The position numbers and the translations under genes are program-made. Below the pieces are notes generated by a model. It did not search any database. It worked only from the letters and a program-made list of their open reading frames with translations, and was not told the DNA's origin. A DNA stretch of 40,849 nucleotides from the NCBI GenBank assembly GCA_949740535.1, contig CATJHO010000114.1, positions 1-40,849 on the forward strand, given 5' to 3'. The stretch is from an uncultured Lachnospiraceae bacterium. Lineage in GTDB: Bacteria; Bacillota; Clostridia; Lachnospirales; Lachnospiraceae. Below, in pieces: positions 14,857 through 23,957 of the stretch. How positions within the stretch are numbered: position 1 is the stretch's first letter; the number at the start of each line of letters is the position of its first letter.

Positions 14857-17800
14857 CTATTCCACCTCCGCCTGTGCTTTTCTGCGAATCAGCAGAGAGT
14901 AGATGCAGGGTATTACAAACAGTGTCAGCACCGTACCATACAGCAGGCCGCCGATGGTTACAACAGCCATGGGCTGAACCATATCTGCTCCCATACCTAC
15001 GCCTGCGCCCATTGTGGAAAGTCCAAGTATAGTCGTGAGCGCTGTCATCAATATCGGACGCATACGGGTCTTTCCTGCCTCCACCAGAGCCTCTGTCTTG
15101 CTCATCCCGCCGTCACAGAGCTGGTTTGTATAGTCAATCAATACAATTCCGTTATTTACAATGATACCTGACAGCATTACAAATCCTATCATTGCGATAA
15201 CGCTGAACTCACTTCCTGCTGCAAACAGTCCGAACAGGCCGCCCGTAAACGCCAGCGGGACTGTGAACATAATGATAAAGGGTGACAGGAGTGACTGGAA
15301 CTGGGCAGCCATAATCAGATACATGAAGAGAAGCGCCAGCAGAAGCATTTTCACCAGCTCTATCATAGACTCCATAATCGTCTCATTTTCTCCCTGCATC
15401 TCAATGGTATACCCTTCCGGTGCCTGATATTTCTGCAGATTCCGCTCCACTTGCGAGGATACAAGTCCAATATTGTGATCGTCATCAATGGCCGCTGTCA
15501 CGTTGATAAAACGGGACTGTGCATCTCTCTGAATGGTTTCCAGACCTTCCGCCTCCGAAAATTCAGCAATATCTGCCAGAGGCACATGCTCCTTCGTATT
15601 ATCCTTTTTTGTCACGGTCAGCACCAGATCCTGAATGGTCTCTCTGGTCAGCTCTACGTCATCCCCATTAACCACCATTACCTCAAAGTCCTCTGCGGCT
15701 GTAGATAAAGTCGTTGCACTCGTTGGATCGGAAAGCTTCTTCATAATCTCGGAAAATACGCCCGCTGTAGTCAGCCCATGCTGAGCCGCCTTCTCTTTGT
15801 TTACCTGAATCCGAAGCTCTCCGGTAATCTCCTCCATTCCGTCGGATACATCTATGGTTCCCTCTGTGTTCTCCACAATCTCTGCCACATCTTCTGCAAT
15901 CTCCTGCAGACGGTCCAGATCACGGCCCTTGATAATAATACTGATACCGCTTCCTCCCAGCGCACTCATATCCATGCTGGACGTGGCTACTTCAATCTCT
16001 GCTTCCATATCCTCTGTAAGCTTCAGAATTTCCTCCTTCAGCTCCTGATTGGTCAGCTTCTTATCCTCACGCAGCAATCCGTAGAGGCTCACTTCATTGG
16101 TGACCGAATCCCCGCTCACCAGTCCCATACTGCTTCCGGAGGCCGCCATGCCGCCCACCTCAGTCACATCCTCCAGGGTCATCAGGCGCCTCTCCAGCTC
16201 ATCTGCCTGTTCTGCCGTCTCTTTTAAAGGTGTTCCCTCCGGCATCGTCAGCGTGATGCTGATCTGTGTGCTGTCCATCTCCGGCATAAATGCAGTTCCT
16301 CTGGCAAATTCCAGCGCTGCGCTCAACACCAGGAGCGCTACAGCCAGGATCAGTACAACCGCCCTGTGACCCAGCGCCAGGCGGATCAGCTTTTCATAGA
16401 AATCCATCAGCCGCTCAAAGAATCTGGAAGGTTTCTTCTCCTTGGTATTTTTCAGCAGTCCCGCGCCCATTGCCGGAACCAGAGTCAGGGCCACGGCAAG
16501 GCTGGCTCCCAGTGAGTAGGCAATAGTCAGTCCCATGTCTACAAAGAGCTGTCTGGTAATCCCTTCTGTAAATACAATGGGAAGGAACACACAGACCGTA
16601 GTCAGCGTAGAGGCCGCAATCGCTCCCGCCACTTCGCCGGCTCCTTCAATTGCTGCCTTCGCCGAGCTGAAACCTTCATTTCTAAGCCTGTAAATATTCT
16701 CAATTACCACAATAGAGTTATCCACCAGCATACCGATTCCCAATGCCAGACCTGACAGAGAAATAATATTTAAGGTAACGCCGCTGAAGTACATGCAGAC
16801 CACAGCTGTTACTACACTGATAGGAATGGAACAGGCGATCACAAGAGTGGGTTTTAAGTCTTTCAGAAAAACAATCAGGATCAAAATCGCCAGAACCGCT
16901 CCCGAAATCATATTGTTAAAAACGGAATCTGTCACCAGATCAATGTATACGCCCTGATCCATCAAGGGACGCAGCAGCAGATCCGGATCCTCTTCCTGAA
17001 GCTGTGCAATTCTTTTATTGATCCGATCTGATACATCTCCTGTAGAGTATCCGGTCTGCTTTTGAATGGTCAGCATAACGCCCGGCCGTCCATTGATGCT
17101 GGCATAAACCTCGTCGGAATTGTCCGTCATAAATACATCGGCCACATCTTTCAGATAAATGGTATCCACCCCATCCATCTCCATATCAATGAGCACCATA
17201 TTCTGAAGACTTTCCAAATCATCTACTTTATTGCCCACCCGGACCAGATAGTCAATTCCTTCTTCTGTCACATAACCCGCTGGCATAGAGAAGTTCTGGG
17301 CTGCCAAGAGATTCTCCACCATCTCTACGGTGAGAATGTCGGTCATATCCGCATTATCGAGCGCGTCAGCTTTCGCCTCTGCCAAATCCTCCTCTCCTTC
17401 TTTGATGGAATCCCATCCTTCACTCAGCTGATCTCTGGCTTCGTTTAACTGCTTCTGCGCGTCATCAATCTGATCCCACGCGTCCTTCAGCTGATCTTCC
17501 GCAGACTCCAGCTGGTCTCTGGCGGACTTCAGCTGGGATTTGGTGATATTCAAGGTAGCGGAAGCGCTGCCCATCTCAATAGCGGCCAGCATTTCGCCCA
17601 TATTGGCTTCGGTGAGCTGCTGGCTCAGCTGAGTGTTGGCGGCTTCCAGTTGGGATTTTCCGGCGAGAAGCTGTGCCGTTATCGGATCGTTCTTTGCCGC
17701 AGTTATATCGTTCTGCACATCTGTAATTTTTGCGCTTAATTCCTCCACTGTCTTTATTCCAGACAAAGCGTTTTTAAGATCTGTATTTTTAATACTGTCT

Positions 17801-18849
17801 AATACTTTGCCGATTCCTGCGGAAACAGCTGCTTCTTCTAATGGATCTCCTGCAAGTTCTTTTACAGACTCGTATAGCCCTTGCACTATCTTGATATCGC
17901 TCTGCAGCTCCCCATACTTCGTTTCCTTCAACTGCTCATCTACAACAGACATCTTCTGCGCAATCGCCGCTTTCCCGTCCGTTATAGCTGTCTGAGCAGC
18001 TGCCAGCTTGGCCGCAGTCTCCGTCTTCTGCTTATCCAGATCATGAATTCCAATATCCACCTTATCCAGTCCGGAATCCAATTCAGCCTTATTATCCTGC
18101 AGATCTGCCTCATTTTCCCGCAGTTCCGCAATACTGTCATTCAGCTCTCTCTGGCCGTCGTCCAATTCCCTGCGTCCGTCCTCCAGCTCTTTCCTTCCGT
18201 CCGCAATTTCTTTCTCCGCATCCTCAAATTCACTCTCTATGTAACCAAACACCTGCTGATTAACTGTATCAATCTTTTCCTGGCGGATCACCACCTGCAC
18301 ATTCTCTTCAATCAAACCGGATGCATTGACGGAAGCCACTCCTTCCAGGCTCTCCAGTTCCGGAATAATGGAATCTTCTGTAAGTTTTGTCACTTCTGTA
18401 TGAGACAGGCCTTCTTTTCCCACAGCAGCCACCATAACCGGCATCATATCCGGGTTCAGTTTCATAATGATGGGGCTTCCAATGGAATCATCGTCCCACA
18501 TGGCTTTCAGCTGATCCAGATTTTCCCGCATCTCAATGGTCACAGAATCCATATTCGCTGTTTGGGCAAACTCCAAAACCACCAGGGAATAATTTTCTGC
18601 GGAAATAGAGCTTACATTCTCAATATTGCTCACCGTAGCCATGGATTGTTCTACCGGCCTGGTAACGATGCTCTCCACCGTCTCCGGGCTGGCTCCTGCA
18701 TAACTTGTCATTACAATAGCGTAAGGCAGGTTCATACTCGGCAGCAAATCCGTTGTCATTTTTGTAAAGGACACCACACCCAATACAATCACAAGCACGA
18801 CAGCCACAAACACCGTATAAGGCCTCTTTACACTGTATCTGGATATCAT
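14857..18849 (-). CDS. RND (AcrB/HAE1-like) efflux transporter with large coiled-coil insertion
   Basis: A 1330-residue RND permease, against about 1040 for AcrB. TM1 is at about residues 12-30. The first porter subdomains are followed by a heptad-repeat arm (about 205-310), a bridging segment, and a second heptad arm (about 395-500) before the porter resumes. TM4 has GIGMLVDNSIVVIENIYR near 704-721, with the proton-relay Asp at 710 and Asn where AcrB has its second Asp. The C-terminal half repeats the RND fold. There is no adaptor or outer-membrane channel gene nearby, as expected in a single-membrane cell. The substrate is probably a lipid or amphiphile, but this is inference. Confidence 0.93.
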   Translation of the reverse strand: MISRYSVKRPYTVFVAVVLVIVLGVVSFTKMTTDLLPSMNLPYAIVMTSYAGASPETVESIVTRPVEQSMATVSNIENVSSISAENYSLVVLEFAQTANMDSVTIEMRENLDQLKAMWDDDSIGSPIIMKLNPDMMPVMVAAVGKEGLSHTEVTKLTEDSIIPELESLEGVASVNASGLIEENVQVVIRQEKIDTVNQQVFGYIESEFEDAEKEIADGRKELEDGRRELDDGQRELNDSIAELRENEADLQDNKAELDSGLDKVDIGIHDLDKQKTETAAKLAAAQTAITDGKAAIAQKMSVVDEQLKETKYGELQSDIKIVQGLYESVKELAGDPLEEAAVSAGIGKVLDSIKNTDLKNALSGIKTVEELSAKITDVQNDITAAKNDPITAQLLAGKSQLEAANTQLSQQLTEANMGEMLAAIEMGSASATLNITKSQLKSARDQLESAEDQLKDAWDQIDDAQKQLNEARDQLSEGWDSIKEGEEDLAEAKADALDNADMTDILTVEMVENLLAAQNFSMPAGYVTEEGIDYLVRVGNKVDDLESLQNMVLIDMEMDGVDTIYLKDVADVFMTDNSDEVYASINGRPGVMLTIQKQTGYSTGDVSDRINKRIAQLQEEDPDLLLRPLMDQGVYIDLVTDSVFNNMISGAVLAILILIVFLKDLKPTLVIACSIPISVVTAVVCMYFSGVTLNIISLSGLALGIGMLVDNSIVVIENIYRLRNEGFSSAKAAIEGAGEVAGAIAASTLTTVCVFLPIVFTEGITRQLFVDMGLTIAYSLGASLAVALTLVPAMGAGLLKNTKEKKPSRFFERLMDFYEKLIRLALGHRAVVLILAVALLVLSAALEFARGTAFMPEMDSTQISITLTMPEGTPLKETAEQADELERRLMTLEDVTEVGGMAASGSSMGLVSGDSVTNEVSLYGLLREDKKLTNQELKEEILKLTEDMEAEIEVATSSMDMSALGGSGISIIIKGRDLDRLQEIAEDVAEIVENTEGTIDVSDGMEEITGELRIQVNKEKAAQHGLTTAGVFSEIMKKLSDPTSATTLSTAAEDFEVMVVNGDDVELTRETIQDLVLTVTKKDNTKEHVPLADIAEFSEAEGLETIQRDAQSRFINVTAAIDDDHNIGLVSSQVERNLQKYQAPEGYTIEMQGENETIMESMIELVKMLLLALLFMYLIMAAQFQSLLSPFIIMFTVPLAFTGGLFGLFAAGSEFSVIAMIGFVMLSGIIVNNGIVLIDYTNQLCDGGMSKTEALVEAGKTRMRPILMTALTTILGLSTMGAGVGMGADMVQPMAVVTIGGLLYGTVLTLFVIPCIYSLLIRRKAQAEVE

Positions 18850-18878
18850 TTTTTCACGTCTCCTGTCTCCTCATTTTT

Positions 18879-18894
18879 CCGACCAGCCAGTCGG
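18879..18894. promoter_or_regulatory. Probable TetR operator of the RND-TetR operon
   Basis: CCGAC and GTCGG arms separated by 6 bases (CCGACTGGCTGGTCGG on the minus strand). It sits between the -10 element and the RND start codon, where bound repressor would block transcription. It has the form typical of TetR-family operators in Firmicutes. Confidence 0.72.
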
Positions 18895-18903
18895 TTTCGA
18901 TTT

Positions 18904-18933
18904 ATTATAAATTCCAAAGCTTGACCATGTCAA
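18904..18933 (-). promoter_or_regulatory. Strong sigma-A promoter of the RND-TetR operon
   Basis: Perfect consensus hexamers on the minus strand: -35 TTGACA (18933-18928) and -10 TATAAT (18909-18904), with an 18-base spacer. A second palindrome, CTTGAC-CAT-GTCAAG (18920-18934), covers the -35 and could be another regulator site. Consensus promoter plus operator predicts tight repression and strong induction. Confidence 0.82.
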
Positions 18934-18934
18934 G

Positions 18935-19104
18935 TGAAAAAAATAAAACAAATCGAAGATATCTTACCTCTTTTAGCGTGGATTTGTCAAAAAATCAGCA
19001 TTTTTGATTAAATTACTGCCGGCAGTCTGCTCCTATGGGCAGTCAAAAACCGGCTGCAAAGCACCCGTCAGGAAGAACCGGAATAAACCATAATACTTTT
19101 GCAG
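18935..19104. other. Gene-free stretch upstream of the RND operon
   Basis: No credible frame or start site. It contains a perfect 12-bp palindrome ACTGCCGGCAGT (19015-19026) followed 11 bases later by a third GGCAGT copy. There is also a weak AATCA/TGATT repeat near 18995. No promoter pointing right was found. Nothing further can be supported. Confidence 0.5.
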
Positions 19105-19137
19105 CAAAAAGGGGCTGGTCTTATCTGTACCAGCCCC
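19105..19137 (-). terminator. Terminator after metK
   Basis: Nine-bp GC-rich stem (19111-19119 and 19129-19137), 9-base loop, followed by TTTTTGC on the minus strand, 94 bases beyond the metK stop. Confidence 0.9.
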
Positions 19138-19231
19138 TGACAAAAATCATACAGCCCTATTCGTTTATTTACCAGTATCTTTTTATATCCCTGAATCTCC
19201 GCGTTTTCCCTGATATCCTTAATTGGACTTT

Positions 19232-20419
19232 TTATAAGTATTTCTTTAAGTCCTCTGCGCGATCGGTCTTCTCCCAGGGAAGATCCAGATCCAGACGTCC
19301 AAAATGTCCGTAAGCAGCCGTCTGCTTATAGATAGGCCTGCGCAGATCCAGCATCTTGATAATGCCTGCCGGACGCAGATCAAAGTTCTCGCGGATCACC
19401 TCTACCAGCTTTTGATCCGTCACTTTCCCGGTTCCAAAAGTGTCTGCCATCACAGAGGTGGGCTGTGCCACACCGATAGCATAGGACAATTGAATCTCAC
19501 ACTTGTCAGCCAATCCGGCGGCTACAATGTTCTTTGCCACGTACCGGGCTGCATAAGCAGCAGAACGGTCCACCTTAGTGCAGTCCTTACCGGAGAAAGC
19601 TCCGCCGCCGTGACGGGCCATGCCGCCGTATGTATCCACAATAATCTTCCGTCCGGTAACTCCGCTGTCCCCGTTGGGTCCTCCGATAACAAAACGGCCT
19701 GTGGGGTTAATAAAGAACTTTGTATCCCTGTCAACCAGCTCCGCGGGAAGAATCTCATCAAACACGTATTTCTTAATATCCCTGTGAATCTGCTCCTGAG
19801 TCACATCCTCGCTGTGCTGGGTGGAAAGCACAACAGCATCCAGACGGACGGGCTTACCGGCCTCATCGTACTCAACCGTTACCTGTGTCTTTCCATCGGG
19901 ACGCAGATAGGACAGTGTGCCGTCTTTGCGTACCTTGGTCAGCTGCAGAGCCAGCTTGTGGGCCAGTGCAATGGGATAGGGCATCATTTCCGGTGTCTCA
20001 TTGCTGGCATAGCCGAACATCATTCCCTGATCGCCTGCGCCAATTGCTTCCAGCTCGCTGTCAGTCATCTGATTCTCTTTGGCTTCCAGGGCCTTATTGA
20101 CTCCCATGGCAATATCTGTGGACTGCTCGTCAATGGCTGTGAGCACTGCGCAGTTGTCTGCGTCAAAACCGTATTTTCCACGGGTGTAGCCAATCTCCCG
20201 CACAGTCTCTCTCACAATCTTCTGGATGTCCACATAGCCCTTTGTGGTAATTTCGCCCATAACCAGAACGAGACCTGTAGTGGTAGCAGTCTCACAGGCT
20301 ACACGGCTCATGGGATCCTGCTCAAGAAGCGCGTCCAGAATGGCATCAGAAATCTGATCGCAGATTTTGTCCGGATGTCCTTCGGTAACGGATTCCGATG
20401 TGAATAATAATTTTTCCAT
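19232..20419 (-). CDS. metK: S-adenosylmethionine synthase (methionine adenosyltransferase)
   Basis: A 395-residue MetK that makes S-adenosylmethionine from methionine and ATP in the cytosol. Signatures are [12 protein letters not shown] at the N terminus, [12 protein letters not shown] near residue 117 and GGGAFSGKD near residue 270. The open frame can be read back to 20539, but that runs through the riboswitch terminator. The ATG at 20419 has an AAGGAG site and fits the family start [18 protein letters not shown]. Transcription is controlled by the SAM-I riboswitch, so the product represses its own synthesis. Confidence 0.98.
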   Translation of the reverse strand: MEKLLFTSESVTEGHPDKICDQISDAILDALLEQDPMSRVACETATTTGLVLVMGEITTKGYVDIQKIVRETVREIGYTRGKYGFDADNCAVLTAIDEQSTDIAMGVNKALEAKENQMTDSELEAIGAGDQGMMFGYASNETPEMMPYPIALAHKLALQLTKVRKDGTLSYLRPDGKTQVTVEYDEAGKPVRLDAVVLSTQHSEDVTQEQIHRDIKKYVFDEILPAELVDRDTKFFINPTGRFVIGGPNGDSGVTGRKIIVDTYGGMARHGGGAFSGKDCTKVDRSAAYAARYVAKNIVAAGLADKCEIQLSYAIGVAQPTSVMADTFGTGKVTDQKLVEVIRENFDLRPAGIIKMLDLRRPIYKQTAAYGHFGRLDLDLPWEKTDRAEDLKKYL

Positions 20420-20490
20420 GTTCTTTCTCCTTTTTGTATTGTTTTCGTTTTTCCGCTTTCTAAGCCGCCATGCACCTCGATTGGCTGCGC

Positions 20491-20519
20491 GAAAAATAAA
20501 GGCCCGCCAAAGGCGGACC
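20491..20519 (-). terminator. SAM riboswitch terminator before metK
   Basis: Stem of 8 bp (20501-20508 and 20512-20519, one G-U pair), followed by TTTATTTTTC on the minus strand. It is the expression platform of the SAM-I leader. Confidence 0.9.
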
Positions 20520-20529
20520 TGATATGTTC

Positions 20530-20640
20530 TGATAATCAAATCCCCTTATTGTTCGATTACTCGCTCAGGCTGGCACCTTCCATCGCTGGGGTTGCCGTGA
20601 CTTCATAGATCCTTTGTATCTCCATCACTCTGAATAAGAG
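20530..20640 (-). promoter_or_regulatory. SAM-I (S-box) riboswitch aptamer
   Basis: On the minus strand the S-box hallmarks appear in order. CTCTTATTCAGAG and the GATGGAG segment (20640-20615) come first, then ATGAAGTCACGGCAACC, then GGAAGGTGCCAGCCTGAGCGAG, and AATAAGG closing helix P1 near 20535. The terminator lies immediately downstream, so SAM binding should stop transcription of metK. Confidence 0.96.
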
Positions 20641-20676
20641 AAATTTACAATATTCAATTTGTTTATCATCTACTAT

Positions 20677-20705
20677 AAAATACACCTCTTGCCTGGGTTT
20701 GTCAA
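20677..20705 (-). promoter_or_regulatory. Promoter of metK leader
   Basis: Minus strand: -35 TTGACA (20705-20700), 17-base spacer, -10 TATTTT (20682-20677). The -35 overlaps the murA stop codon. Predicted start about 20670, some 30 bases before the aptamer. Confidence 0.65.
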
Positions 20706-21994
20706 CCCACTTTCAGCCGGAATTTCTGAATCTCTTTCTCTTCCTGCACTTTCTCAATCATGGCTCCCAGGCTTTTCAGCTTCTCCTCAAAGCACTCATA
20801 TCCACGTTCGATAAAGTGTACGTCATCTACGATGGTAATTCCGTCTGCCGCCAGTCCTGCCAGAACCAGTGCCGCACCGGCCCGCAGATCCGGGCTGGAA
20901 ATCTGGGCTCCTGTATACTTGCCCACTCCGTCAATAATGGCTGTATTGCCCTCTACCTTGACATTGGCACCCATCCGCGCCAGCTCATCCACATATTTAA
21001 AACGATTTTCAAAAATACTCTCTGTCACAATGCTGGTTCCTTTCGCAAGGCCCAGAGCCACGGTAATCTGTGGCTGCATGTCCGTAGGAAATCCCGGATA
21101 AGGCAGAGTCTTCACATTGGTGGGCTTCAGCCCTTTGGCACAGACTACCCGCACCGCATCGTCCAGCTCTTCGATCTCACAGCCAATCTCCAGCAGCTTG
21201 GAAGTAGTTGCCTCCAAATGCTTGGGGATCACATTCTTCACTGTCACGTCACCCTTGGTCACTGCTGCGGCAAACATAAAGGTTCCGGCTTCGATTTGAT
21301 CCGGAATAATGGAATACTCCGTGGCATGAAGACGTTCCACGCCCTTGATTCGGATCACATCCGTACCTGCGCCCTTGATATTGGCCCCCATACTGTTCAA
21401 AAAATTCGCCACATCTACTACATGAGGCTCTTTGGCAGCATTTTCAATCACCGTATTCCCCTCTGCCATGGAAGCCGCCATCATAATATTAATCGTCGCT
21501 CCCACAGAAACTACGTCCAGATAAATATGACTGCCACGCAGATGCTCCGCCTCCGCCACAATAAAGCCGTACTCAATCTTTACTTCAGCGCCCAGGGCCT
21601 TGAAGCCCTTCAAATGCTGATCTATGGGCCTGCTACCAATATTGCAGCCGCCGGGCAGAGGTACTTCCGCCCTTTTATACTTTCCAAGCATGGCTCCCAG
21701 CAGATAATAGGAAGCGCGAATCCGCTTGATGTACTCATAATCCACACTGTAGCTTCCGATACCGGAGCTGTTTATCTTCACTGTATGGCGATCTATGCGC
21801 TCAACCTGCGCCCCAATCTCTTCCATGGCCTGCAGAAGCACCTTTGTGTCCCGCACATCCGGAAGATTCTCAACAGTTACAGTTTCATCCGTCATTATTG
21901 CTGCTGCAAGAATTGCCAGCGCCGCATTCTTGGCCCCGCCGATCTCAACTTCGCCTACCAGCGGGTTTCCGCCTTTTATTATATACTGATCCAT
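20702..21994 (-). CDS. murA: UDP-N-acetylglucosamine 1-carboxyvinyltransferase (MurA)
   Basis: A 430-residue EPSP-synthase-fold enzyme that transfers enolpyruvate to UDP-GlcNAc, the first committed step of peptidoglycan synthesis. The N terminus has GEVEIGGAKNAALAIL. The catalytic Cys, the fosfomycin target, is Cys117 in PLPGGCNIGSRP. The DMQPQ motif and the C-terminal DLRAGAALVLAGL are present. A GTG one codon upstream is possible, but the ATG at 21994 has a GGGAG site 9 bases away. Many Firmicutes have two copies; this could be MurA1 or MurA2. Confidence 0.96.
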   Translation of the reverse strand: MDQYIIKGGNPLVGEVEIGGAKNAALAILAAAIMTDETVTVENLPDVRDTKVLLQAMEEIGAQVERIDRHTVKINSSGIGSYSVDYEYIKRIRASYYLLGAMLGKYKRAEVPLPGGCNIGSRPIDQHLKGFKALGAEVKIEYGFIVAEAEHLRGSHIYLDVVSVGATINIMMAASMAEGNTVIENAAKEPHVVDVANFLNSMGANIKGAGTDVIRIKGVERLHATEYSIIPDQIEAGTFMFAAAVTKGDVTVKNVIPKHLEATTSKLLEIGCEIEELDDAVRVVCAKGLKPTNVKTLPYPGFPTDMQPQITVALGLAKGTSIVTESIFENRFKYVDELARMGANVKVEGNTAIIDGVGKYTGAQISSPDLRAGAALVLAGLAADGITIVDDVHFIERGYECFEEKLKSLGAMIEKVQEEKEIQKFRLKVG

Positions 21995-22107
21995 CACTGA
22001 CTGCTCCCAATCTCTCTATTTAACCGAGTAACGTCTCTCTATTATATAAAATACGCTTAATGGTCTTTTTTATTTATTCCCTGAAAAACAGAAAATATCC
22101 TTGATTT

Positions 22108-22135
22108 AGTATAACACAATTTACACATTTGTAAA
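22108..22135 (-). promoter_or_regulatory. Promoter of murA with overlapping palindrome
   Basis: Minus strand: -35 TTTACA (22135-22130), 16-base spacer, -10 TATACT (22113-22108). A perfect 7-bp inverted repeat ATTTACA-N4-TGTAAAT (22119-22136) covers the -35 and part of the spacer, so a regulator may bind here. The leader is about 110 bases with no other clear structure. Confidence 0.65.
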
Positions 22136-22154
22136 TACCCAACCGCTTTTACGG

Positions 22155-22187
22155 GAAAAACCTGCGGAACCTCACGGATTCCACAGG
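22155..22187 (-). terminator. Terminator after the M23 peptidase gene
   Basis: Nine-bp stem with one G-U pair (22161-22169 and 22179-22187), followed by TTTTTCC on the minus strand. A second small hairpin GGGAAA/TTTCCC lies just before it at about 22203-22218. Confidence 0.78.
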
Positions 22188-22228
22188 CTTTTCTCTATAC
22201 ACGGGAAACATTTTTCCCTGTTTGATTT

Positions 22229-23854
22229 TTAAATATAATTCAGCGGGTTCACCTGACTGCCGTTGATGATAATCTCAAAGTGTACATGTGGTCCCGTACT
22301 GCGGCCTGTATTTCCGCTGAGACCGATTTTCTGGCCCTGGCTGACACTCTGGCCCGATTTCACCAGGATTTTGCTCAGATGCGCATAGCGGGTCTGCCGT
22401 CCGTCCGGATGCCGGATGGTAATACAGTTCCCATAACTGCTGAACCAGCCTGCCTGTACAACCGTTCCGCCGCTGGAAGCCATTATCGCGGTTCCTACCG
22501 GACATGCCCAGTCAATACCCTTATGCATCCTGCCCCATCTCCATTTGAATCCGGAAGTGAAACGCCCTCCTGACAGAGGTTTGATATAAGTGGGCGGTAT
22601 CTTCGTTCCCCGCTCAATGATCTGAGGCGTAGGTTCTGTCATGACCGTCTCTGCTATCATTTCCCGGCCCTCTTCCTTGCCGTTCTTTTTGGTAATCAGC
22701 ATGGTCACTTCATGATGCCCCGGAGCTGCCGCCTGGCGCTCTACCGTCTCGGTGGTAAACCATTCGTCATTGTCAATATACTGTGTCTCTGCAAAGTAAT
22801 CTTCTTCATATGTGGATTCCTCCACAGACGTTACAGAAAGCTCCGGCTCCGGAACCGTGATGATAATTTCATCACCGATATTCAGGATTGTTGTCTCCTC
22901 CAGCCCCTCATTCAATGCCAGCACTTCCTTCACCAGAAGACCGTGGCCGTTGGCTATCACTGAGAGTGAATCTCCCGGCTGAACCTCATAGACCTGATTT
23001 TTCTCCGTGTCCTTGGTCACCATATCAATGGCTTCTTCTGTAGGCGTAATCATGTCTCTTGACACATAGGCCTCCACAATCTCCACCCGCTCAGAAAATT
23101 CCAGATCCTTTAAGCCGTCTCCTGTAACCTGCCGGAGATCCTCTTCCTGGCCGCCGCCATTCCTTATCTCCTCTTCCGTCACTGTCTTGGTAATTACTTC
23201 CTCCACAGCCTGTGTGACATCGTAGTCCCCAATTCCGGCTGTGGCTCTGCCAATCTTGGCAAGGCTGTCACTCTGGCCCGGAAGCTCTTCCAGATCTTCC
23301 GGCGCTTCCTGCTTGGAAATCTGCACGGTGTATACATTCAGTTCCCGATCCGCATCGGAGACAATATTGATCTGGAATTCATTCTGCTCATCAAAGCGGT
23401 TTTTCGTAGCATAAAGCACGTCCATCACGTCCTCATAGCTGCCCAGAGTTACCGTGAACTCGTTAATTTTCATTAAGTAGGCCTTTTGCTTGGCCGTAGC
23501 CACCACTTCCTGAAGTTCCTGGTAAATGGCCTCTGTCAGGGCCTCTGTATCCATAGTGGTTCCAAATATCTTCGGAACCTTTTCCATGCTGTACTCTACA
23601 TCGGCGAGAACCAGGCCTTCCGTCTCCCTGGAAATTCTTGCCCTTGCATCCAGAAATGCATCGTCCACCACATCCGGGTTCTTCACGGAGCCTACCAGAT
23701 TTCCCTCCAATGTTACCTCGTAATAGCTGTTGCCATTGCCGAATCCCGACCCAAGCAGCGGAATCCCCACCAGCATACAGCCGCAGGTCGTCACCACTGC
23801 CTGAATAAATACAAGCTTAAATTTTTTGCTGAAAATAAGTTTTTTTCTGTTCAT
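22229..23854 (-). CDS. LysM-G5-M23 cell-wall endopeptidase, membrane-anchored
   Basis: A 541-residue exported protein. One N-terminal membrane or signal helix (about residues 12-36) is followed by an extended region of about 250 residues. A LysM domain is at about 287-334 (YEVQPGDSLSVIA), a G5-like domain at about 338-417, and an M23 metallopeptidase at about 430-537. Zinc-site residues are visible as His444 and Asp448 (HKGID), His492 and the HVH pair at 523-525. M23 enzymes cut peptide crosslinks of peptidoglycan; LysM and G5 would hold the enzyme on glycan. It is monocistronic between its own promoter and terminator. Confidence 0.93.
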   Translation of the reverse strand: MNRKKLIFSKKFKLVFIQAVVTTCGCMLVGIPLLGSGFGNGNSYYEVTLEGNLVGSVKNPDVVDDAFLDARARISRETEGLVLADVEYSMEKVPKIFGTTMDTEALTEAIYQELQEVVATAKQKAYLMKINEFTVTLGSYEDVMDVLYATKNRFDEQNEFQINIVSDADRELNVYTVQISKQEAPEDLEELPGQSDSLAKIGRATAGIGDYDVTQAVEEVITKTVTEEEIRNGGGQEEDLRQVTGDGLKDLEFSERVEIVEAYVSRDMITPTEEAIDMVTKDTEKNQVYEVQPGDSLSVIANGHGLLVKEVLALNEGLEETTILNIGDEIIITVPEPELSVTSVEESTYEEDYFAETQYIDNDEWFTTETVERQAAAPGHHEVTMLITKKNGKEEGREMIAETVMTEPTPQIIERGTKIPPTYIKPLSGGRFTSGFKWRWGRMHKGIDWACPVGTAIMASSGGTVVQAGWFSSYGNCITIRHPDGRQTRYAHLSKILVKSGQSVSQGQKIGLSGNTGRSTGPHVHFEIIINGSQVNPLNYI

Positions 23855-23920
23855 TTGTTTTCCAATAATACGGGAACTGCCCGAACGTTTTCTATTTGTA
23901 ATAATTTCGTAACAATTCTC

Positions 23921-23949
23921 ATTCTACCAACAAATTCACCGCTTGTAAA
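23921..23949 (-). promoter_or_regulatory. Promoter of the M23 peptidase gene
   Basis: Minus strand: -35 TTTACA (23949-23944), 17-base spacer, -10 TAGAAT (23926-23921). It lies just beyond the flavin reductase stop. Confidence 0.72.
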
Positions 23950-23957
23950 GTTTTTAT

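Noticed and set aside
20420-20539. N-terminal extension of metK
   Set aside because: It would translate the riboswitch terminator; family homology and ribosome binding site support the ATG at 20419.
20699-22000. Plus-strand open frame almost exactly opposite murA
   Set aside because: Mirror of murA coding; no start signal and no recognisable domain.
23871-23895. LexA-like GAAC/GTTC signals before the M23 gene
   Set aside because: Spacing and orientation do not fit CGAAC-N4-GTTCG.
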